A stretch of 64,000 nucleotides of DNA. Source: Actinomycetes bacterium. GTDB taxonomy: Bacteria; Actinomycetota; Actinomycetes; Nanopelagicales; Nanopelagicaceae. Shown here in pieces: positions 46,090-56,208 of this stretch. Numbering within the stretch: the stretch's first letter is position 1; each line of letters opens with the position of its first letter. The stretch covers positions 992,001 to 1,056,000 of the forward strand of contig OX376642.1 of the NCBI GenBank assembly GCA_947383695.1, in the 5' to 3' direction. The notes under the pieces were generated by a model. The model did no database searches. It was not told the DNA's origin and saw only the letters and a list, made by a program, of their open reading frames with translations. A program made the position numbers and the translations under genes.

Positions 46090-46745
46090 GCTTTTATGTA
46101 CATCATGTCGTTAACGGCATGATCTTTATCAATACCTTGACCTTCAAAACGTGTAACTGGACGCCATTCTGGTTTTTCAATTACTCCCCCGGTAAAGAGA
46201 GTTGAACCGGCAAATACCTCTTGGATGCTTTCTGCATAAGGAACCCAGTCAGTTGCAACATGAATGAATCCGCCCTTTTTAATCTTTGGGTGGATCAACG
46301 CTAAGAATCCTTCATTAACGATGCGGCGCTTATTGTGCTTTTTCTTTGGCCAAGGATCTGGAAAGAAAAGGTGAATTCCATCAAGTGATTCATCGGGGAT
46401 CATGTGTTGCAAAACCACATGAACATCCTCTTCGATAACTTTAAGATTTGTTAGGTCGTTTTCAACAATACGGGCTAACAACTTTCCAATTCCCGGTGGG
46501 TGAACATCAACTGCGATGTATCCATTGTTGGGGTGATTCTTCGCAATGATCGCGGTGGCCTCGCCCATACCGAAGCCGATCTCCATGATCACTTTTTCGC
46601 TCTTTGGAAAGATTTGCGAAAGATTTAACTCTTGTTGCGTGAACACAATTCCGTGAACCATTTGCAGGGCATCTTTGGCCGCTCGCTGGGCTTCGGTAAT
46701 ACGGGAGCCGCGGATACTGTAGCTACGTACCGAAGGGCGTTCCAT
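46086..46745 (-). CDS. trmB: tRNA (guanine-N7-)-methyltransferase
   Basis: A 219-residue class I SAM methyltransferase. The SAM site is VIMEIGFGMGEAT, and YIAVDVHPPGIGKLL and LFFPDPWPKKKHNKRR are TrmB hallmarks. It methylates G46 in the variable loop of tRNAs. It is transcribed toward rpiB and away from pepN. Confidence 0.94.
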   Translation of the reverse strand: MERPSVRSYSIRGSRITEAQRAAKDALQMVHGIVFTQQELNLSQIFPKSEKVIMEIGFGMGEATAIIAKNHPNNGYIAVDVHPPGIGKLLARIVENDLTNLKVIEEDVHVVLQHMIPDESLDGIHLFFPDPWPKKKHNKRRIVNEGFLALIHPKIKKGGFIHVATDWVPYAESIQEVFAGSTLFTGGVIEKPEWRPVTRFEGQGIDKDHAVNDMMYIKA

Positions 46746-46820
46746 GGGGCAACTGTGTCATGGTTGGATAAGAACCTACAAAATCCCATAAAAGCGGGAT
46801 TGATCTAGAAGGAGCAACAA

Positions 46821-49358
46821 GTGCCAGGTCTGAATTTGAGCCGTGCCGAAGCAAAAGAGCGTGCGGACCATCTGTATGTAAATAGTTATGTAGTGACCCT
46901 TGATGTCACAAAGGGCGAGGAAACCTTTTACTCAAAGTCTGAGGTTTCATTCACATGTAACAAGCCTGGTTATGCAACCTTTATCGATGCTGTTGGTCGC
47001 TCAGTAATTAGCGCAACTCTTAATGGTGTGGCAGTTGATACAAGCAACTTTGATGGTGAAAGCATTTTCCTTACTAACTTAGCTGCCGACAATCTCTTGG
47101 TGATCGAGATCGAAGCTGAGTACTCAAAATCTGGTGAAGGTCTTCAGCGTTCAGTAGATCCTTCAGATCGAGAGATTTATCTGTACTCACAAGGCGAGAC
47201 TGCTCATATTCGCAATATGTTCCCTTGCTTTGATCAGCCAGCATTGAAGGCAACTTTTTCGTTAACAGTAACTACACCAGGACATTGGCAAGCCGTGTCT
47301 AACAACCCAGTTGAGTCAAAGGTTGCAAAGGGCGAACTTGTTGAGTGGAAGTTCTCAACAACTCCTCGCATCGCAACATACTTGGATGCATTAATCGCAG
47401 GCCCATACTCATCTGTTCATGATGTCTACAAGGGTCAAAAAGAAATCCCTCTAGGAATCTACTGCCGCAAGTCCATGATGCAGTACTTAGATCCCGACGA
47501 TATCTTCCTTATTACTAAGCAAGGTTTTGAGTACTTTGAAAAGACCTTCGGTTTGGCGTATCCATTTGAGAAGTATGACCAGATCGCAGTTGTTGACTTC
47601 AACTTTGGCGCTATGGAAAACGCAGGAGCGGTTACTTTCCGCGAAGATGTTTTGGTATTCCGTAGCCATATGCCAGATAAGGCGTACCTGTCACGTGCAA
47701 ACACAATCCTGCACGAGATGGCACACATGTGGTTTGGTGACATGGTCACCATGTCATGGTGGGACGATCTGTGGCTTAACGAATCATTTGCTGAATGGTC
47801 TTCATATTTAGCGCTGGCTGAAGCAACTCGTTTCAACGGTGCATGGTCCGAATTTAACTCTGCTCGTAAGAACTGGGCATACCGCCAAGATCAGTTGTCA
47901 TCTACTCACCCAATCATCGCTGACATGGTGGATATGGAAGCGGTCAACGCTAACTTTGATGGAATTACTTATGCAAAGGGTGCATCTGTTCTGCACCAAC
48001 TTGTTGCACACGTAGGTCGCCCACAATTTATTGCTGGTCTTCAAAAGTACTTTGCCAAGCATGCGTGGGGAAATACAACCCTTGAAGATCTACTTGTCGA
48101 ACTAGAAGCAGCAAGTGGTCGCAAGTTAGAGGCATGGGTAAACACTTGGTTACAAACTGCTGGTGTAAACACACTTCGTCCTTCATTAGATATCGATGGT
48201 GGTGTCTACAAGAGCATCACAATTAAGCAAGAGGTTCCGCTAGTTCCTGCCGGCTCAAAGGAGCTACGTCCTCACCGTCTTGCAGTTGGCTTGTATGACA
48301 TCAGTGGAGATTCATTAAAACTTCGTAAGACTGTAGAACTTGATGTGGTTGGTGAAGCAACAGTTGTTGCAGAGCTTGCAGGTGAAAAGGTTGCAGATCT
48401 ATTGCTGATCAATGATCGCGATCTGTCTTATGCAAAGCTGCGTTTTGATGATCGTTCGGTTGCAACACTAAAGACCCATCTAGGAAAGCTCGATGATGCA
48501 CTTGCTCGCGCGCTGTGCTGGGCTTCAATCTGGGATATGCATCGTGATGCTGAGATCTCATCAGCAGATTTCCTTGAAATCGCGCTCAATGGTCTTGCAG
48601 GTGAAAGCGATGATGCGATCGTCAATATTGTGCTTGGGCAACTTGGCACTTCGGTCGAGGCGTATGCAAAGGATTCAAACCGTGATGCCTACCGCGAAAA
48701 GTTGGCTGATGGACTGTGGTCACTGACTCAAAACTCTGCTCCTGGTAGCGATCTTCAACTGCTTATCTCTCGTGCATTTGCGATTAATGCGCAAACTGCA
48801 GATCAGACAGCAAAGATTCGAGAGCTGCTCAATGGCAGCGCACCAGGATTAAAGGTTGATGCAGATCTTCGTTGGTACTTCCTAATCGCTCTGACAGAGC
48901 GTGGTGCAACAACAAAGGCAGAACTTGATGCAGAGGTTGCAAAGGACAACACGACAACTGGAAACCTTGCCTACGAAACATGTTTATCTGCGATGCCAAA
49001 CAGCGATGCAAAGGCATATGCATTTAATAAGGGTCTTGATGCAGAGGTTGCAACATCGGTACGCACCGCACTTGTTGCCGGCTTCCAACGCCCAATTCAG
49101 CGCACACTTCTAGAGCCATTTGTAAATCTGTACTTCGACAGTTTAATTACAGTCTGGGAGTCACGCTCATATGAACCAGCGGCAAAGTTTGTATCTGGTT
49201 TCTATCCAACATGGATTGTGAAGCAATCAACTGTTGATGCAACCAATGCGTGGCTTAATGGCGCAGGAAAGGATTCACCAGCTGTGCTTCGCAAACTTGT
49301 AAGAGAGTCACAGGATGGATTAATCCGTGCCCTTAAGGTTCAAGCGCTAGATAAGTGA
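46821..49358 (+). CDS. pepN: Aminopeptidase N (M1 family)
   Basis: An 845-residue zinc aminopeptidase. GAMENAG (near residue 267) binds the substrate amino end. The zinc site is HEMAHMWFGD near residue 298, with the third ligand in LWLNESFAEW 18 residues later. The ERAP1-like helical C-terminal domain closes the protein. No signal peptide is present, so it is cytoplasmic and recycles peptides. The start is GTG with AAGGAG upstream. Confidence 0.95.
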   Translation: MPGLNLSRAEAKERADHLYVNSYVVTLDVTKGEETFYSKSEVSFTCNKPGYATFIDAVGRSVISATLNGVAVDTSNFDGESIFLTNLAADNLLVIEIEAEYSKSGEGLQRSVDPSDREIYLYSQGETAHIRNMFPCFDQPALKATFSLTVTTPGHWQAVSNNPVESKVAKGELVEWKFSTTPRIATYLDALIAGPYSSVHDVYKGQKEIPLGIYCRKSMMQYLDPDDIFLITKQGFEYFEKTFGLAYPFEKYDQIAVVDFNFGAMENAGAVTFREDVLVFRSHMPDKAYLSRANTILHEMAHMWFGDMVTMSWWDDLWLNESFAEWSSYLALAEATRFNGAWSEFNSARKNWAYRQDQLSSTHPIIADMVDMEAVNANFDGITYAKGASVLHQLVAHVGRPQFIAGLQKYFAKHAWGNTTLEDLLVELEAASGRKLEAWVNTWLQTAGVNTLRPSLDIDGGVYKSITIKQEVPLVPAGSKELRPHRLAVGLYDISGDSLKLRKTVELDVVGEATVVAELAGEKVADLLLINDRDLSYAKLRFDDRSVATLKTHLGKLDDALARALCWASIWDMHRDAEISSADFLEIALNGLAGESDDAIVNIVLGQLGTSVEAYAKDSNRDAYREKLADGLWSLTQNSAPGSDLQLLISRAFAINAQTADQTAKIRELLNGSAPGLKVDADLRWYFLIALTERGATTKAELDAEVAKDNTTTGNLAYETCLSAMPNSDAKAYAFNKGLDAEVATSVRTALVAGFQRPIQRTLLEPFVNLYFDSLITVWESRSYEPAAKFVSGFYPTWIVKQSTVDATNAWLNGAGKDSPAVLRKLVRESQDGLIRALKVQALDK

Positions 49359-49529
49359 TTACTCGATTACTGTGATTGCAGATGTCTTTACCTTCTTAGG
49401 CTTTGACATCGCATAAGCAAGAACTGAGATTGCAACAAACATAACTGTTGGGATCACAAAAAAAGTAACAACAGTTTCGAGAACTGAGATTCCAGGAATC
49501 TCTACGATTGGGCCTTCATTTCTGCTCAT
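49359..49529 (-). CDS. Small single-pass membrane protein (56 aa)
   Basis: A short frame: an acidic N-terminus (MSRNEGPIVEIPG), one hydrophobic segment of about 25 residues (TVVTFFVIPTVMFVAISVLA) and a basic tail (MSKPKKVKTS). The layout fits an N-out/C-in single-pass protein. A TACACT hexamer six bases before the ATG gives it the same leaderless promoter as many genes here, the best evidence that it is real. It begins its stop codon one base after the pepN stop. Function is unknown. Confidence 0.65.
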   Translation of the reverse strand: MSRNEGPIVEIPGISVLETVVTFFVIPTVMFVAISVLAYAMSKPKKVKTSAITVIE

Positions 49530-49535
49530 GGTGGA

Positions 49536-49541
49536 AGTGTA
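49536..49541 (-). promoter_or_regulatory. -10 element, leaderless promoter of the 56-aa membrane protein
   Basis: TACACT on the minus strand, six bases before ATG 49529. Confidence 0.55.
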
Positions 49542-49547
49542 ATTTAC

Positions 49548-50063
49548 TTAAGCAGTTGCCGCAGCCACACCAAATGGCTCTAGGTACTGCAACCACCTGT
49601 GATCTGTGCGACCTGTTCCTAGAATTCTCCATGCAGCGCCTACTGGTTCGCGAGGCAAGGTGCGCAATCTCCAGCCGAGCTCCTTCAAATGTTTATCCGC
49701 TTTTAGGTGATTGCACTTGTGGCAGGCGGAAACAACATTTTCCCAATTATGTCCACCACCACGACTTCGTGGAATGACGTGGTCAATTGAAGTTGCTGGT
49801 GCTGAACAGTAAACACACCGTCCGCCATCGCGAGCAAAGATTGCTCGACGAGACAGTGGAACTGAATGGCGATATGGAATACGAACAAACTTATTGAGTC
49901 GAACAACTGATGGCAGCGAAACTTGTCCGCCAGCAAATCTTAAAATGTCGCCACTGTCTTCAACCATTGTTGCTCTGTGATTGAGAACCAAAATGAGCGC
50001 GCGACGATCTGTGATGACACCCAATGGTTCATAAGTGGCATTGAGAACAAGTGTGCGCGACAT
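49548..50063 (-). CDS. HNH endonuclease
   Basis: A 171-residue protein that begins MSRTLVLNATYEPLGVI, the usual start of the widespread actinobacterial HNH protein. A C-terminal HNH domain has CVYCSAPATSIDHVIPRSRG and CHKCNHLKADK: two CxxC zinc pairs and the His-Asn-His metal finger. The family is probably involved in DNA repair or restriction; its role is not known. GGGAG upstream supports ATG 50063 over an ATG at 50162, whose extra residues are not conserved. Confidence 0.88.
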   Translation of the reverse strand: MSRTLVLNATYEPLGVITDRRALILVLNHRATMVEDSGDILRFAGGQVSLPSVVRLNKFVRIPYRHSVPLSRRAIFARDGGRCVYCSAPATSIDHVIPRSRGGGHNWENVVSACHKCNHLKADKHLKELGWRLRTLPREPVGAAWRILGTGRTDHRWLQYLEPFGVAAATA

Positions 50064-50183
50064 AAATCGCTCCCGATCTGGCGCGTGGCTCGCGCCGATT
50101 GGTTTATCTTGCCTCAAAACACCCGACCTCGTGGGTATTGAACGGCGGTATTTAGGTGACATTTTGGATAAAGTTTTGCCATC

Positions 50184-50732
50184 ATGAGTGACTCTATGCG
50201 GGAATTCCTAGACTGGATGGCGGGTACTCCCCTTCGAGTTCTGACAATCGTTGTGGCAGCTGCCCTTATTCAATCCTTTGGTTCTCGGGCGATTGCACGG
50301 GCGATGAAGAAGTTGGCTTCGGTAGATCTAGTACCGGGACCTCGCAACATCGTCGCACGACAAAAGGAACGCGCAAGCACAATCGGTGGAGTTCTATCTG
50401 CAACGCTTAAAGCAACCACTTGGATCGTTGCAGCTGCAATGGCGCTTGGAGAATTCGGTTTTGATTTAGGTCCATTGATTGCATCTGCTGGAATCGTGGG
50501 TGTTGCACTTGGTCTTGGTGCCCAAACTTTAGTTCGCGATATTTTGTCTGGAATCTTTATGCTGATCGAAGATCAGTACGGAGTTGGCGATACCGTCGAA
50601 GTTCTAGAAATCGAAGGTGTTGTTGAAAAGGTTGGATTGCGCGTTACAACTGTTCGTGATGGCCAAGGAACATTGTGGTACCTGCGAAACGGTGAAATTC
50701 TTAAAGTTGGAAATCAATCTCAATCTGGTTGA
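50184..50732 (+). CDS. Short MscS-family mechanosensitive channel
   Basis: A 182-residue MscS core. A first membrane segment (residues about 18-35) and a second (about 72-90) precede the pore helix [21 protein letters not shown] and the beta domain [18 protein letters not shown]. The protein stops at [16 protein letters not shown], where relatives continue into the alpha/beta C-terminal domain. The frame closes with a genuine stop and no resumed homology follows, so this is a natural truncation or short form. It overlaps the converging globin gene by 13 bases. Confidence 0.83.
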   Translation: MSDSMREFLDWMAGTPLRVLTIVVAAALIQSFGSRAIARAMKKLASVDLVPGPRNIVARQKERASTIGGVLSATLKATTWIVAAAMALGEFGFDLGPLIASAGIVGVALGLGAQTLVRDILSGIFMLIEDQYGVGDTVEVLEIEGVVEKVGLRVTTVRDGQGTLWYLRNGEILKVGNQSQSG

Positions 50733-51094
50733 TTTACTAAGGAGTTTGCAGCCATCTCTAAATAACCCCATAGCTCAGCCTCGAGAGCTGGATCAATCTC
50801 AACACCATCAACCGCTGTATGCATTGCATTCAACCACGCATCTCGAGCGGCTACGGTTACAGCAAACTCAGCATGACGCATACGCAAACGTGGATGCCCG
50901 CGGTTTTCCTGATAGGTGCTTGGCCCTCCCCAGTACTGCTCTAAGAACCATTGCAAACGTTGTGCTGCACCCTTCATATCTGTTTCAGGGTACATAGGGC
51001 GCAGAATTGGATCTGTAGCAACTACTGCGTAAAACTGCGAAACAAGATCTGCGAAGAACTTTTCCCCGCCTACTTGTTCATAAAAAGTGCTCAT
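50720..51094 (-). CDS. glbO: Group II truncated haemoglobin (trHbO)
   Basis: A 124-residue 2-on-2 globin. It has [19 protein letters not shown] (B-helix Tyr), QYWGGPSTY (the G8 Trp typical of group II) and [11 protein letters not shown] (proximal His). GlbO-type proteins bind oxygen and handle NO or oxidants near the membrane. Its start overlaps the upstream MFS stop by four bases, making it the last gene of the ettA-thioesterase-glucosidase-MFS-globin run. Confidence 0.93.
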   Translation of the reverse strand: MSTFYEQVGGEKFFADLVSQFYAVVATDPILRPMYPETDMKGAAQRLQWFLEQYWGGPSTYQENRGHPRLRMRHAEFAVTVAARDAWLNAMHTAVDGVEIDPALEAELWGYLEMAANSLVNQPD

Positions 51095-52356
51095 ACATTA
51101 AGGCTAGCGGTGTCTTTGCCCTTTGCAATCTGTAAAACAAAGTAACTTGTAATAAGACACAGGGCACCACTCAAATAAAATGACAATGCATAATCACCAA
51201 GTTTTACTCGCAATACCGCCGCACCAAAGGCTGCAATTGAGCCTCCAATTTGGTGAGCTGCAAAAACCCATCCGTAAATAACAGTTCCGCGATCAGGACC
51301 CAAAATTGTGCGGCACAACATGATCGTCGGAGGAACTGTTGCAACCCAATCAAGACCATAGAAGATCACAAATACCAAGGTTGAGGGATGAACAGTTGAA
51401 AAGAGAATTGAAGGCAATAAGAACAAAGAAAGCCCGCGTAAAGAGTAGTAGAAGAACAAAAGCTTACGTGGATCAAACTTGTCAGTTAGCCAACCAGAAA
51501 ACAATGTTCCAATAACATCAAAGACACCAATTAGAGCGAGCAAGCTTGCTGCAGTAACTTGCATCATTCCGTGGTCATGAGCTGCAGGAATAAAGTGTGT
51601 TCCAATTAATCCACTTGTTGAAAGCCCACAGACAAAAAAGGATCCAGTCAGGTACCAGAAATCTTTATGTGCACTGGCTTCCTTTAAGGTAACAATTGCA
51701 AGCTTTGCAGCAGGCATCGTCGATTTAACTGGTGGTTGCCAATCATCTGGTGCACCAAAAGGAAGCATTCCAAGATCTGCTGGCTTTTCTTTCAGGAAGA
51801 GATAAATGAAGGGAACCATTAACAAAGATGCGGCACCAATTGTTAAACCAATTGATTGCCAACCGTATTTTCCTGATAAGGATGTAAGGCCAGGCAAGAA
51901 GACCAACTGCCCTGTTGCAGCCGCTGCGGTTAATCCGCCAACAACTAATCCACGACGCTTCACAAACCAACGATTTGCGACGGTTGCAGCAAATACCAGC
52001 GCCATAGAGCCTGTACCAACTCCAACAATTACGCCCCAGGTTAAAACTAATTGCCAAGGTGCGTGAACAAAGGTTGTAAGAAAAGCTCCTGTACTAACGG
52101 TAGTAAGCGCACCCATAACAACTTTGCGAACTGTAAATCGCTCCATCAAAGCGGCAGCAAAGGGTGCAGTTAATCCGTATAGAAGTACGTTGACCGAGAT
52201 CGCTAATGAAATCTGATCGCGGCCCCAACCAAAGGCTTCTTCAAGTGGAACGATCAGAACCGATGGCGCAGATCTAAAGCCCGCAGTAGCTACAAGGGTA
52301 AAGAAGGTAACCAGCGCAGCAATCCACGCAGGATGAATCCTTCTTGTCTGAGTCAT
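51091..52356 (-). CDS. Major facilitator superfamily transporter
   Basis: A 421-residue protein with twelve membrane segments. It resembles the OFA/monocarboxylate-like branch ([40 protein letters not shown]). The substrate is unknown; an organic acid is plausible by family. It starts directly after the glucosidase stop (TAA-ATG) and is coupled to the globin by an ATGA overlap. Confidence 0.85.
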   Translation of the reverse strand: MTQTRRIHPAWIAALVTFFTLVATAGFRSAPSVLIVPLEEAFGWGRDQISLAISVNVLLYGLTAPFAAALMERFTVRKVVMGALTTVSTGAFLTTFVHAPWQLVLTWGVIVGVGTGSMALVFAATVANRWFVKRRGLVVGGLTAAAATGQLVFLPGLTSLSGKYGWQSIGLTIGAASLLMVPFIYLFLKEKPADLGMLPFGAPDDWQPPVKSTMPAAKLAIVTLKEASAHKDFWYLTGSFFVCGLSTSGLIGTHFIPAAHDHGMMQVTAASLLALIGVFDVIGTLFSGWLTDKFDPRKLLFFYYSLRGLSLFLLPSILFSTVHPSTLVFVIFYGLDWVATVPPTIMLCRTILGPDRGTVIYGWVFAAHQIGGSIAAFGAAVLRVKLGDYALSFYLSGALCLITSYFVLQIAKGKDTASLNV

Positions 52357-54033
52357 TTACGGAACCAGTCGCACCCAAACAGCGGTATCGGTTGGCAATG
52401 TGTGTCCTGTTACTGGACCACTTGCAACCAAGATCTGACTGTTGCTTGGTAATTGAATTGGTGCACCGAAGTTGATGTAACAAGCAAAATCTCCGGGACG
52501 TTCAAATGCAACAACATCCTTACCTGCTTCAATCCACTCCATTGGTCCATCACCAAGTCCTGACTCTTGCTTTCGCAACGCCAACGCTTCGCGATACATT
52601 GAAAGAGTTGAACCTTCAACGCCATCTTGGCTATCAACTGAGTACTTGCCCCACCATGATGATTGTGGCAACCACGCCTCTTCAGGCTTCAAAGAATCAT
52701 TAGTTGAAAAACCAAATGCGCCCTTTGGATCTGATGACCAAGGAATTGGAACACGACATCCATCGCGACCGCGATCTTGATATCCACTCATCTTCCAACG
52801 AGGATCTGTTAAACGATCTTCAGGAATATCGCGAACTTCAGGAACAGCTAACTCTTCACCTTGGTACAGATATGTTCCACCAGGTAGAGCAAGTGTCATC
52901 AAAGTTGCACTTCGTGCGCGCAAAGTTCCACGTGCAATGTTGAGCTTCTTGGGATCTCCCTGTCGTGAAAGGGTTGTATCCCCATGATTTGTAAGTCCAA
53001 GATCTAGGCGATCTACAGAGCGCACAACATCGTGGTTGTTAAATACCCATGAAGTAGGTGCGCCAACCTCTGCCAAAGCATCGATTGAGTTATCAATCTT
53101 CTTCTTGATCTCTGCTGCATCCCACAGCGTGGTGAGCATTTCAAAGTTAAACGAGTTCTGAAGTTCATCTGCGCGTACATAACGTGCAATGCGTGAGGCT
53201 GGACTTACCCAAGCTTCTGCAACCGCCATGCGATCTCCTGGATACGAATCAAAGATTTTGCGCCAAGAACGATAGATATCGTGAACACCTTCTTGATCCC
53301 AGAATGGTTTGTGATCTGTTCCCAGCATTTCTGCTGCAGGATCCTTCTTGATATCTGGCAAACCTGCTTCTTTGATCATTCCGTGTGCAACATCGATACG
53401 GAATCCATCAACACCGCGATCTAGCCAAAACTTCAAAACTTCTTCCAGATGATCTTTAACCTCTTGGTTTTCCCAATTCAAATCTGGTTGTTCAACCGCG
53501 AATAAATGTAAGTACCACTGCCCTGGTTTTCCATCAGCTTCGATCACACGTTCCCAAGCAGGTCCGCCGAAAACAGCTTCCCAGTTATTAGGAGGAAGTT
53601 CTCCATTAGGGCCCTTGCCATCGCGGAACATGTAACGATCGCGTTCCTTAGAACCAGGCTTTGCAGCCATCGCTTCTTTGAACCACTTGTGTTCATTTGA
53701 TGTGTGGTTAGGAACAATGTCAACGATGAACTTAATTCCAAAATCATGTGCTTCTTTAATTAATTGTTCTGCCTGCGCCAAAGTTCCATATGCAGGTTCA
53801 ATATCCATGTAATCAGCGACGTCATAACCATGATCATGCTGTGGCGATGGATACCAAGGAGAAATCCAGATTGCATCAATTCCAAGTGACTTCAAGTATG
53901 GAAGACGTGAACGAATACCTTCTACATCGCCGATGCCATCGCCATTTGAATCAGCAAATGAGCGTGGATAGATCTGATAAGTAACTGCATCTCTCCACCA
54001 AGGACGCTCTTCGCGCGAAGCTAGCTGTGCCAT
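52357..54033 (-). CDS. Alpha-glucosidase (GH13 family)
   Basis: A 558-residue GH13 enzyme. Conserved regions appear in order: DIVPNHTS, GFRIDVAHG (nucleophile Asp), MAVAEAW (acid Glu) and FNNHDVVRS. The N-terminus WWRDAVTYQIYPRSFADSNG is typical of oligo-1,6-/alpha-glucosidases. No signal peptide is visible, so it acts inside the cell on imported maltose- or isomaltose-type sugars. It lies two bases after the thioesterase gene. Confidence 0.92.
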   Translation of the reverse strand: MAQLASREERPWWRDAVTYQIYPRSFADSNGDGIGDVEGIRSRLPYLKSLGIDAIWISPWYPSPQHDHGYDVADYMDIEPAYGTLAQAEQLIKEAHDFGIKFIVDIVPNHTSNEHKWFKEAMAAKPGSKERDRYMFRDGKGPNGELPPNNWEAVFGGPAWERVIEADGKPGQWYLHLFAVEQPDLNWENQEVKDHLEEVLKFWLDRGVDGFRIDVAHGMIKEAGLPDIKKDPAAEMLGTDHKPFWDQEGVHDIYRSWRKIFDSYPGDRMAVAEAWVSPASRIARYVRADELQNSFNFEMLTTLWDAAEIKKKIDNSIDALAEVGAPTSWVFNNHDVVRSVDRLDLGLTNHGDTTLSRQGDPKKLNIARGTLRARSATLMTLALPGGTYLYQGEELAVPEVRDIPEDRLTDPRWKMSGYQDRGRDGCRVPIPWSSDPKGAFGFSTNDSLKPEEAWLPQSSWWGKYSVDSQDGVEGSTLSMYREALALRKQESGLGDGPMEWIEAGKDVVAFERPGDFACYINFGAPIQLPSNSQILVASGPVTGHTLPTDTAVWVRLVP

Positions 54034-54035
54034 CG

Positions 54036-54413
54036 TTACTTCTCCTCTTCAAGGTATTTATTGAGGAAATCACGTTCAGCGTCATTGATGGGACGGGATT
54101 TCTTTGTATCCATTGAAACTGTTACTTGAACTGTTTTTACGCGAGCAAGTAATTCATCGCCATTCTTCATCTCGTAGGTAACTCCAAAAGATGAGTTTCC
54201 AACTTTGTTGACCCAGATTTCTACATCGATGTAAATATCACCGGTGTAGATCGGTGCGATGAAATCTACCTCTGCACGAGCAACAACCATCTCGATCATC
54301 TTGGACCACGCAAATCGTGCCTCTTGTGCATAGATTAAGTAGGTCGCGTTATTTACATGACCAAAAGCATCGAGATCGCCCCAACGAACATACTGTTTAT
54401 TCTGGAATCTCAT
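54036..54413 (-). CDS. Acyl-CoA thioesterase (4HBT hotdog family)
   Basis: A 125-residue hotdog-fold protein. VRWGDLDAFGHVNNATYL carries the YbgC/FcbC-type catalytic Asp, and the central helix follows (EARFAWSKM). It hydrolyses acyl-CoA thioesters; the acyl group is unknown. It shares one base with ettA and lies two bases before the glucosidase gene. Confidence 0.9.
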   Translation of the reverse strand: MRFQNKQYVRWGDLDAFGHVNNATYLIYAQEARFAWSKMIEMVVARAEVDFIAPIYTGDIYIDVEIWVNKVGNSSFGVTYEMKNGDELLARVKTVQVTVSMDTKKSRPINDAERDFLNKYLEEEK

Positions 54414-56080
54414 TAACGGGTCAACTTTCGGTATGTCATGCGATGAGGGCGGGATGCTTCAGAGCCCAAACGCTCAATCTTGTTTGCTTCATAGCTCTCG
54501 AAGTTTCCTTCAAACCAGAACCACTTTGCATCACCTTCGTACGCCAAAATGTGTGTTGCTACACGGTCAAGGAACCAACGATCGTGAGAGATCACAACTG
54601 CACACCCTGGAAATTCAAGTAAGGCGTTTTCTAGTGAACCCAATGTTTCAACATCAAGATCGTTTGTTGGCTCATCCAGAAGCAAAAGGTTTCCACCTTG
54701 CTTCAACGTTAACGCTAAGTTCAAACGGTTACGTTCTCCACCTGAAAGGATTCCAGCTGCTTTCTGCTGATCAGGACCCTTGAAACCAAAGCATGAAACA
54801 TATGCACGTGAAGGCATTTCAACTTGGCCGACCTTAATAAAGTCATTGCCATCTGAAACAACTTCCCATAATGATTTCTTGGGATCAATTCCACCGCGGC
54901 TCTGATCAACATAGGAAATCTTTACAGTTTCACCAATTTTTACAGACCCAGAATCTGGCTCTTCCATACCCATCAAAGTCTTAAAGAGCGTTGTTTTACC
55001 TGCACCGTTAGGACCAATGATTCCAACGATTCCGTTGCGAGGCAGAGTAAATGAAAGATCCTCAATCAGTACGCGATCTCCAAAGCCCTTAGTTAAGTTA
55101 TTAACTTCAATAACTACATTTCCAAGACGTGGGCCAGGTGGAATTTGAATCTCTTCAAAGTCCAACTTACGCATCTTGTCTGCTTCGGCGGCCATTTCTT
55201 CATAACGAGCAAGACGTGCCTTTGACTTTGCTTGGCGACCCTTTGCATTTTGGCGAACCCAATCGAGCTCTTCAGCCAAACGCTTTGCGCGCTTTGCATC
55301 CTTCTGACCTTCAACCTTTAAACGTGCTGCCTTTGTTTCAAGGTAGGTCGAGTAATTTCCTTCATATGGATATGCACGACCGCGGTCGAGTTCAAGAATC
55401 CACTGTGCAACATTGTCCAAGAAGTATCTATCGTGAGTAATCGCAACAACTGCGCCTGCATACTTATTGAGGTGCTGCTCAAGCCACAAAACAGATTCAG
55501 CATCCAAGTGGTTTGTAGGCTCATCAAGAAGCAAAAGATCAGGTGCCTGCAACAGCAACTTACACAAAGCAACGCGGCGCTTTTCTCCACCAGATAACAC
55601 AGAAACATCTGCATCGGGTGGTGGGCAACGAAGTGCATCCATCGCTTGTTCCAACTGCGAATCAAGTTCCCATGCATTTCGGTGATCAAGCTGTTCTTGC
55701 AGCTCTCCCATTTCAGCTAACAACTTGTCGTAATCTGCATCAGGGTTTGCCATCTCGGCGCTGATCTCGTCAAAGCGTGCAAGCATCGCAACGGTTTCTG
55801 CAACACCCTCTTTAACATTGTCGATTACATTCTTAGTCTCATCAAGATGTGGCTCCTGCAGCAAAATTCCGACTGTGTAACCAGGGGTTAAATACGCCTC
55901 ACCATTTGATGGTTGTTGTAATCCGGCCATGATCTGAAGGACGGTGGATTTACCGGCACCGTTAGGACCAACGACACCGATCTTGGCGCCTGGATAAAAC
56001 ATGATCGTGACATCATCAAGGATGACCTTGTCACCGTGCGCTTTACGCGCCTTCTTCATCGTATAAATGAACTCAGCCAT
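54413..56080 (-). CDS. ettA: Energy-dependent translational throttle protein EttA (ABC-F)
   Basis: A 555-residue ABC-F protein, exactly the size of E. coli EttA. Two ATPase cassettes each show Walker A (GPNGAGKST, GPNGAGKTT), a signature (LSGGEKRRVAL, LSGGERNRLNL) and Walker B (LLLLDEPTNHLD, LLLLDEPTNDLD). The linker between them is basic. No membrane segments are present. EttA binds the ribosomal E site and gates elongation according to the ADP/ATP ratio. The frame is open upstream to 56161, but it would run into tRNA-Arg; ATG 56080 matches the family start MAEFIYTM. Confidence 0.95.
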   Translation of the reverse strand: MAEFIYTMKKARKAHGDKVILDDVTIMFYPGAKIGVVGPNGAGKSTVLQIMAGLQQPSNGEAYLTPGYTVGILLQEPHLDETKNVIDNVKEGVAETVAMLARFDEISAEMANPDADYDKLLAEMGELQEQLDHRNAWELDSQLEQAMDALRCPPPDADVSVLSGGEKRRVALCKLLLQAPDLLLLDEPTNHLDAESVLWLEQHLNKYAGAVVAITHDRYFLDNVAQWILELDRGRAYPYEGNYSTYLETKAARLKVEGQKDAKRAKRLAEELDWVRQNAKGRQAKSKARLARYEEMAAEADKMRKLDFEEIQIPPGPRLGNVVIEVNNLTKGFGDRVLIEDLSFTLPRNGIVGIIGPNGAGKTTLFKTLMGMEEPDSGSVKIGETVKISYVDQSRGGIDPKKSLWEVVSDGNDFIKVGQVEMPSRAYVSCFGFKGPDQQKAAGILSGGERNRLNLALTLKQGGNLLLLDEPTNDLDVETLGSLENALLEFPGCAVVISHDRWFLDRVATHILAYEGDAKWFWFEGNFESYEANKIERLGSEASRPHRMTYRKLTR

Positions 56081-56133
56081 GGGATGAAACCTTAGTGGTT
56101 CATGTCGGTAGACTTGGCATTCGACCCCTACAG

Positions 56134-56207
56134 GCGCCTGTAGCTCAGTCGGATAGAGCACCCGCCTTCTAAGCGGGTTGTCGCAGGTTCGATTCCTGCC
56201 AGGCGCG
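56134..56207 (+). tRNA. tRNA-Arg (anticodon TCT)
   Basis: A cloverleaf with acceptor GCGCCTG/CAGGCGC, discriminator G, anticodon stem CCCGC/GCGGG with loop CTTCTAA, and T-arm GGTTCGATT. CCA is not encoded. The orn ATG begins at 56209, one base beyond the discriminator. Confidence 0.94.
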
Positions 56208-56208
56208 C

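Noticed and set aside
46780-46805. Terminator AATCCCATAAAAGCGGGATT before pepN
   Set aside because: The stem is only about seven pairs and lacks a T-run; it is too weak to call.
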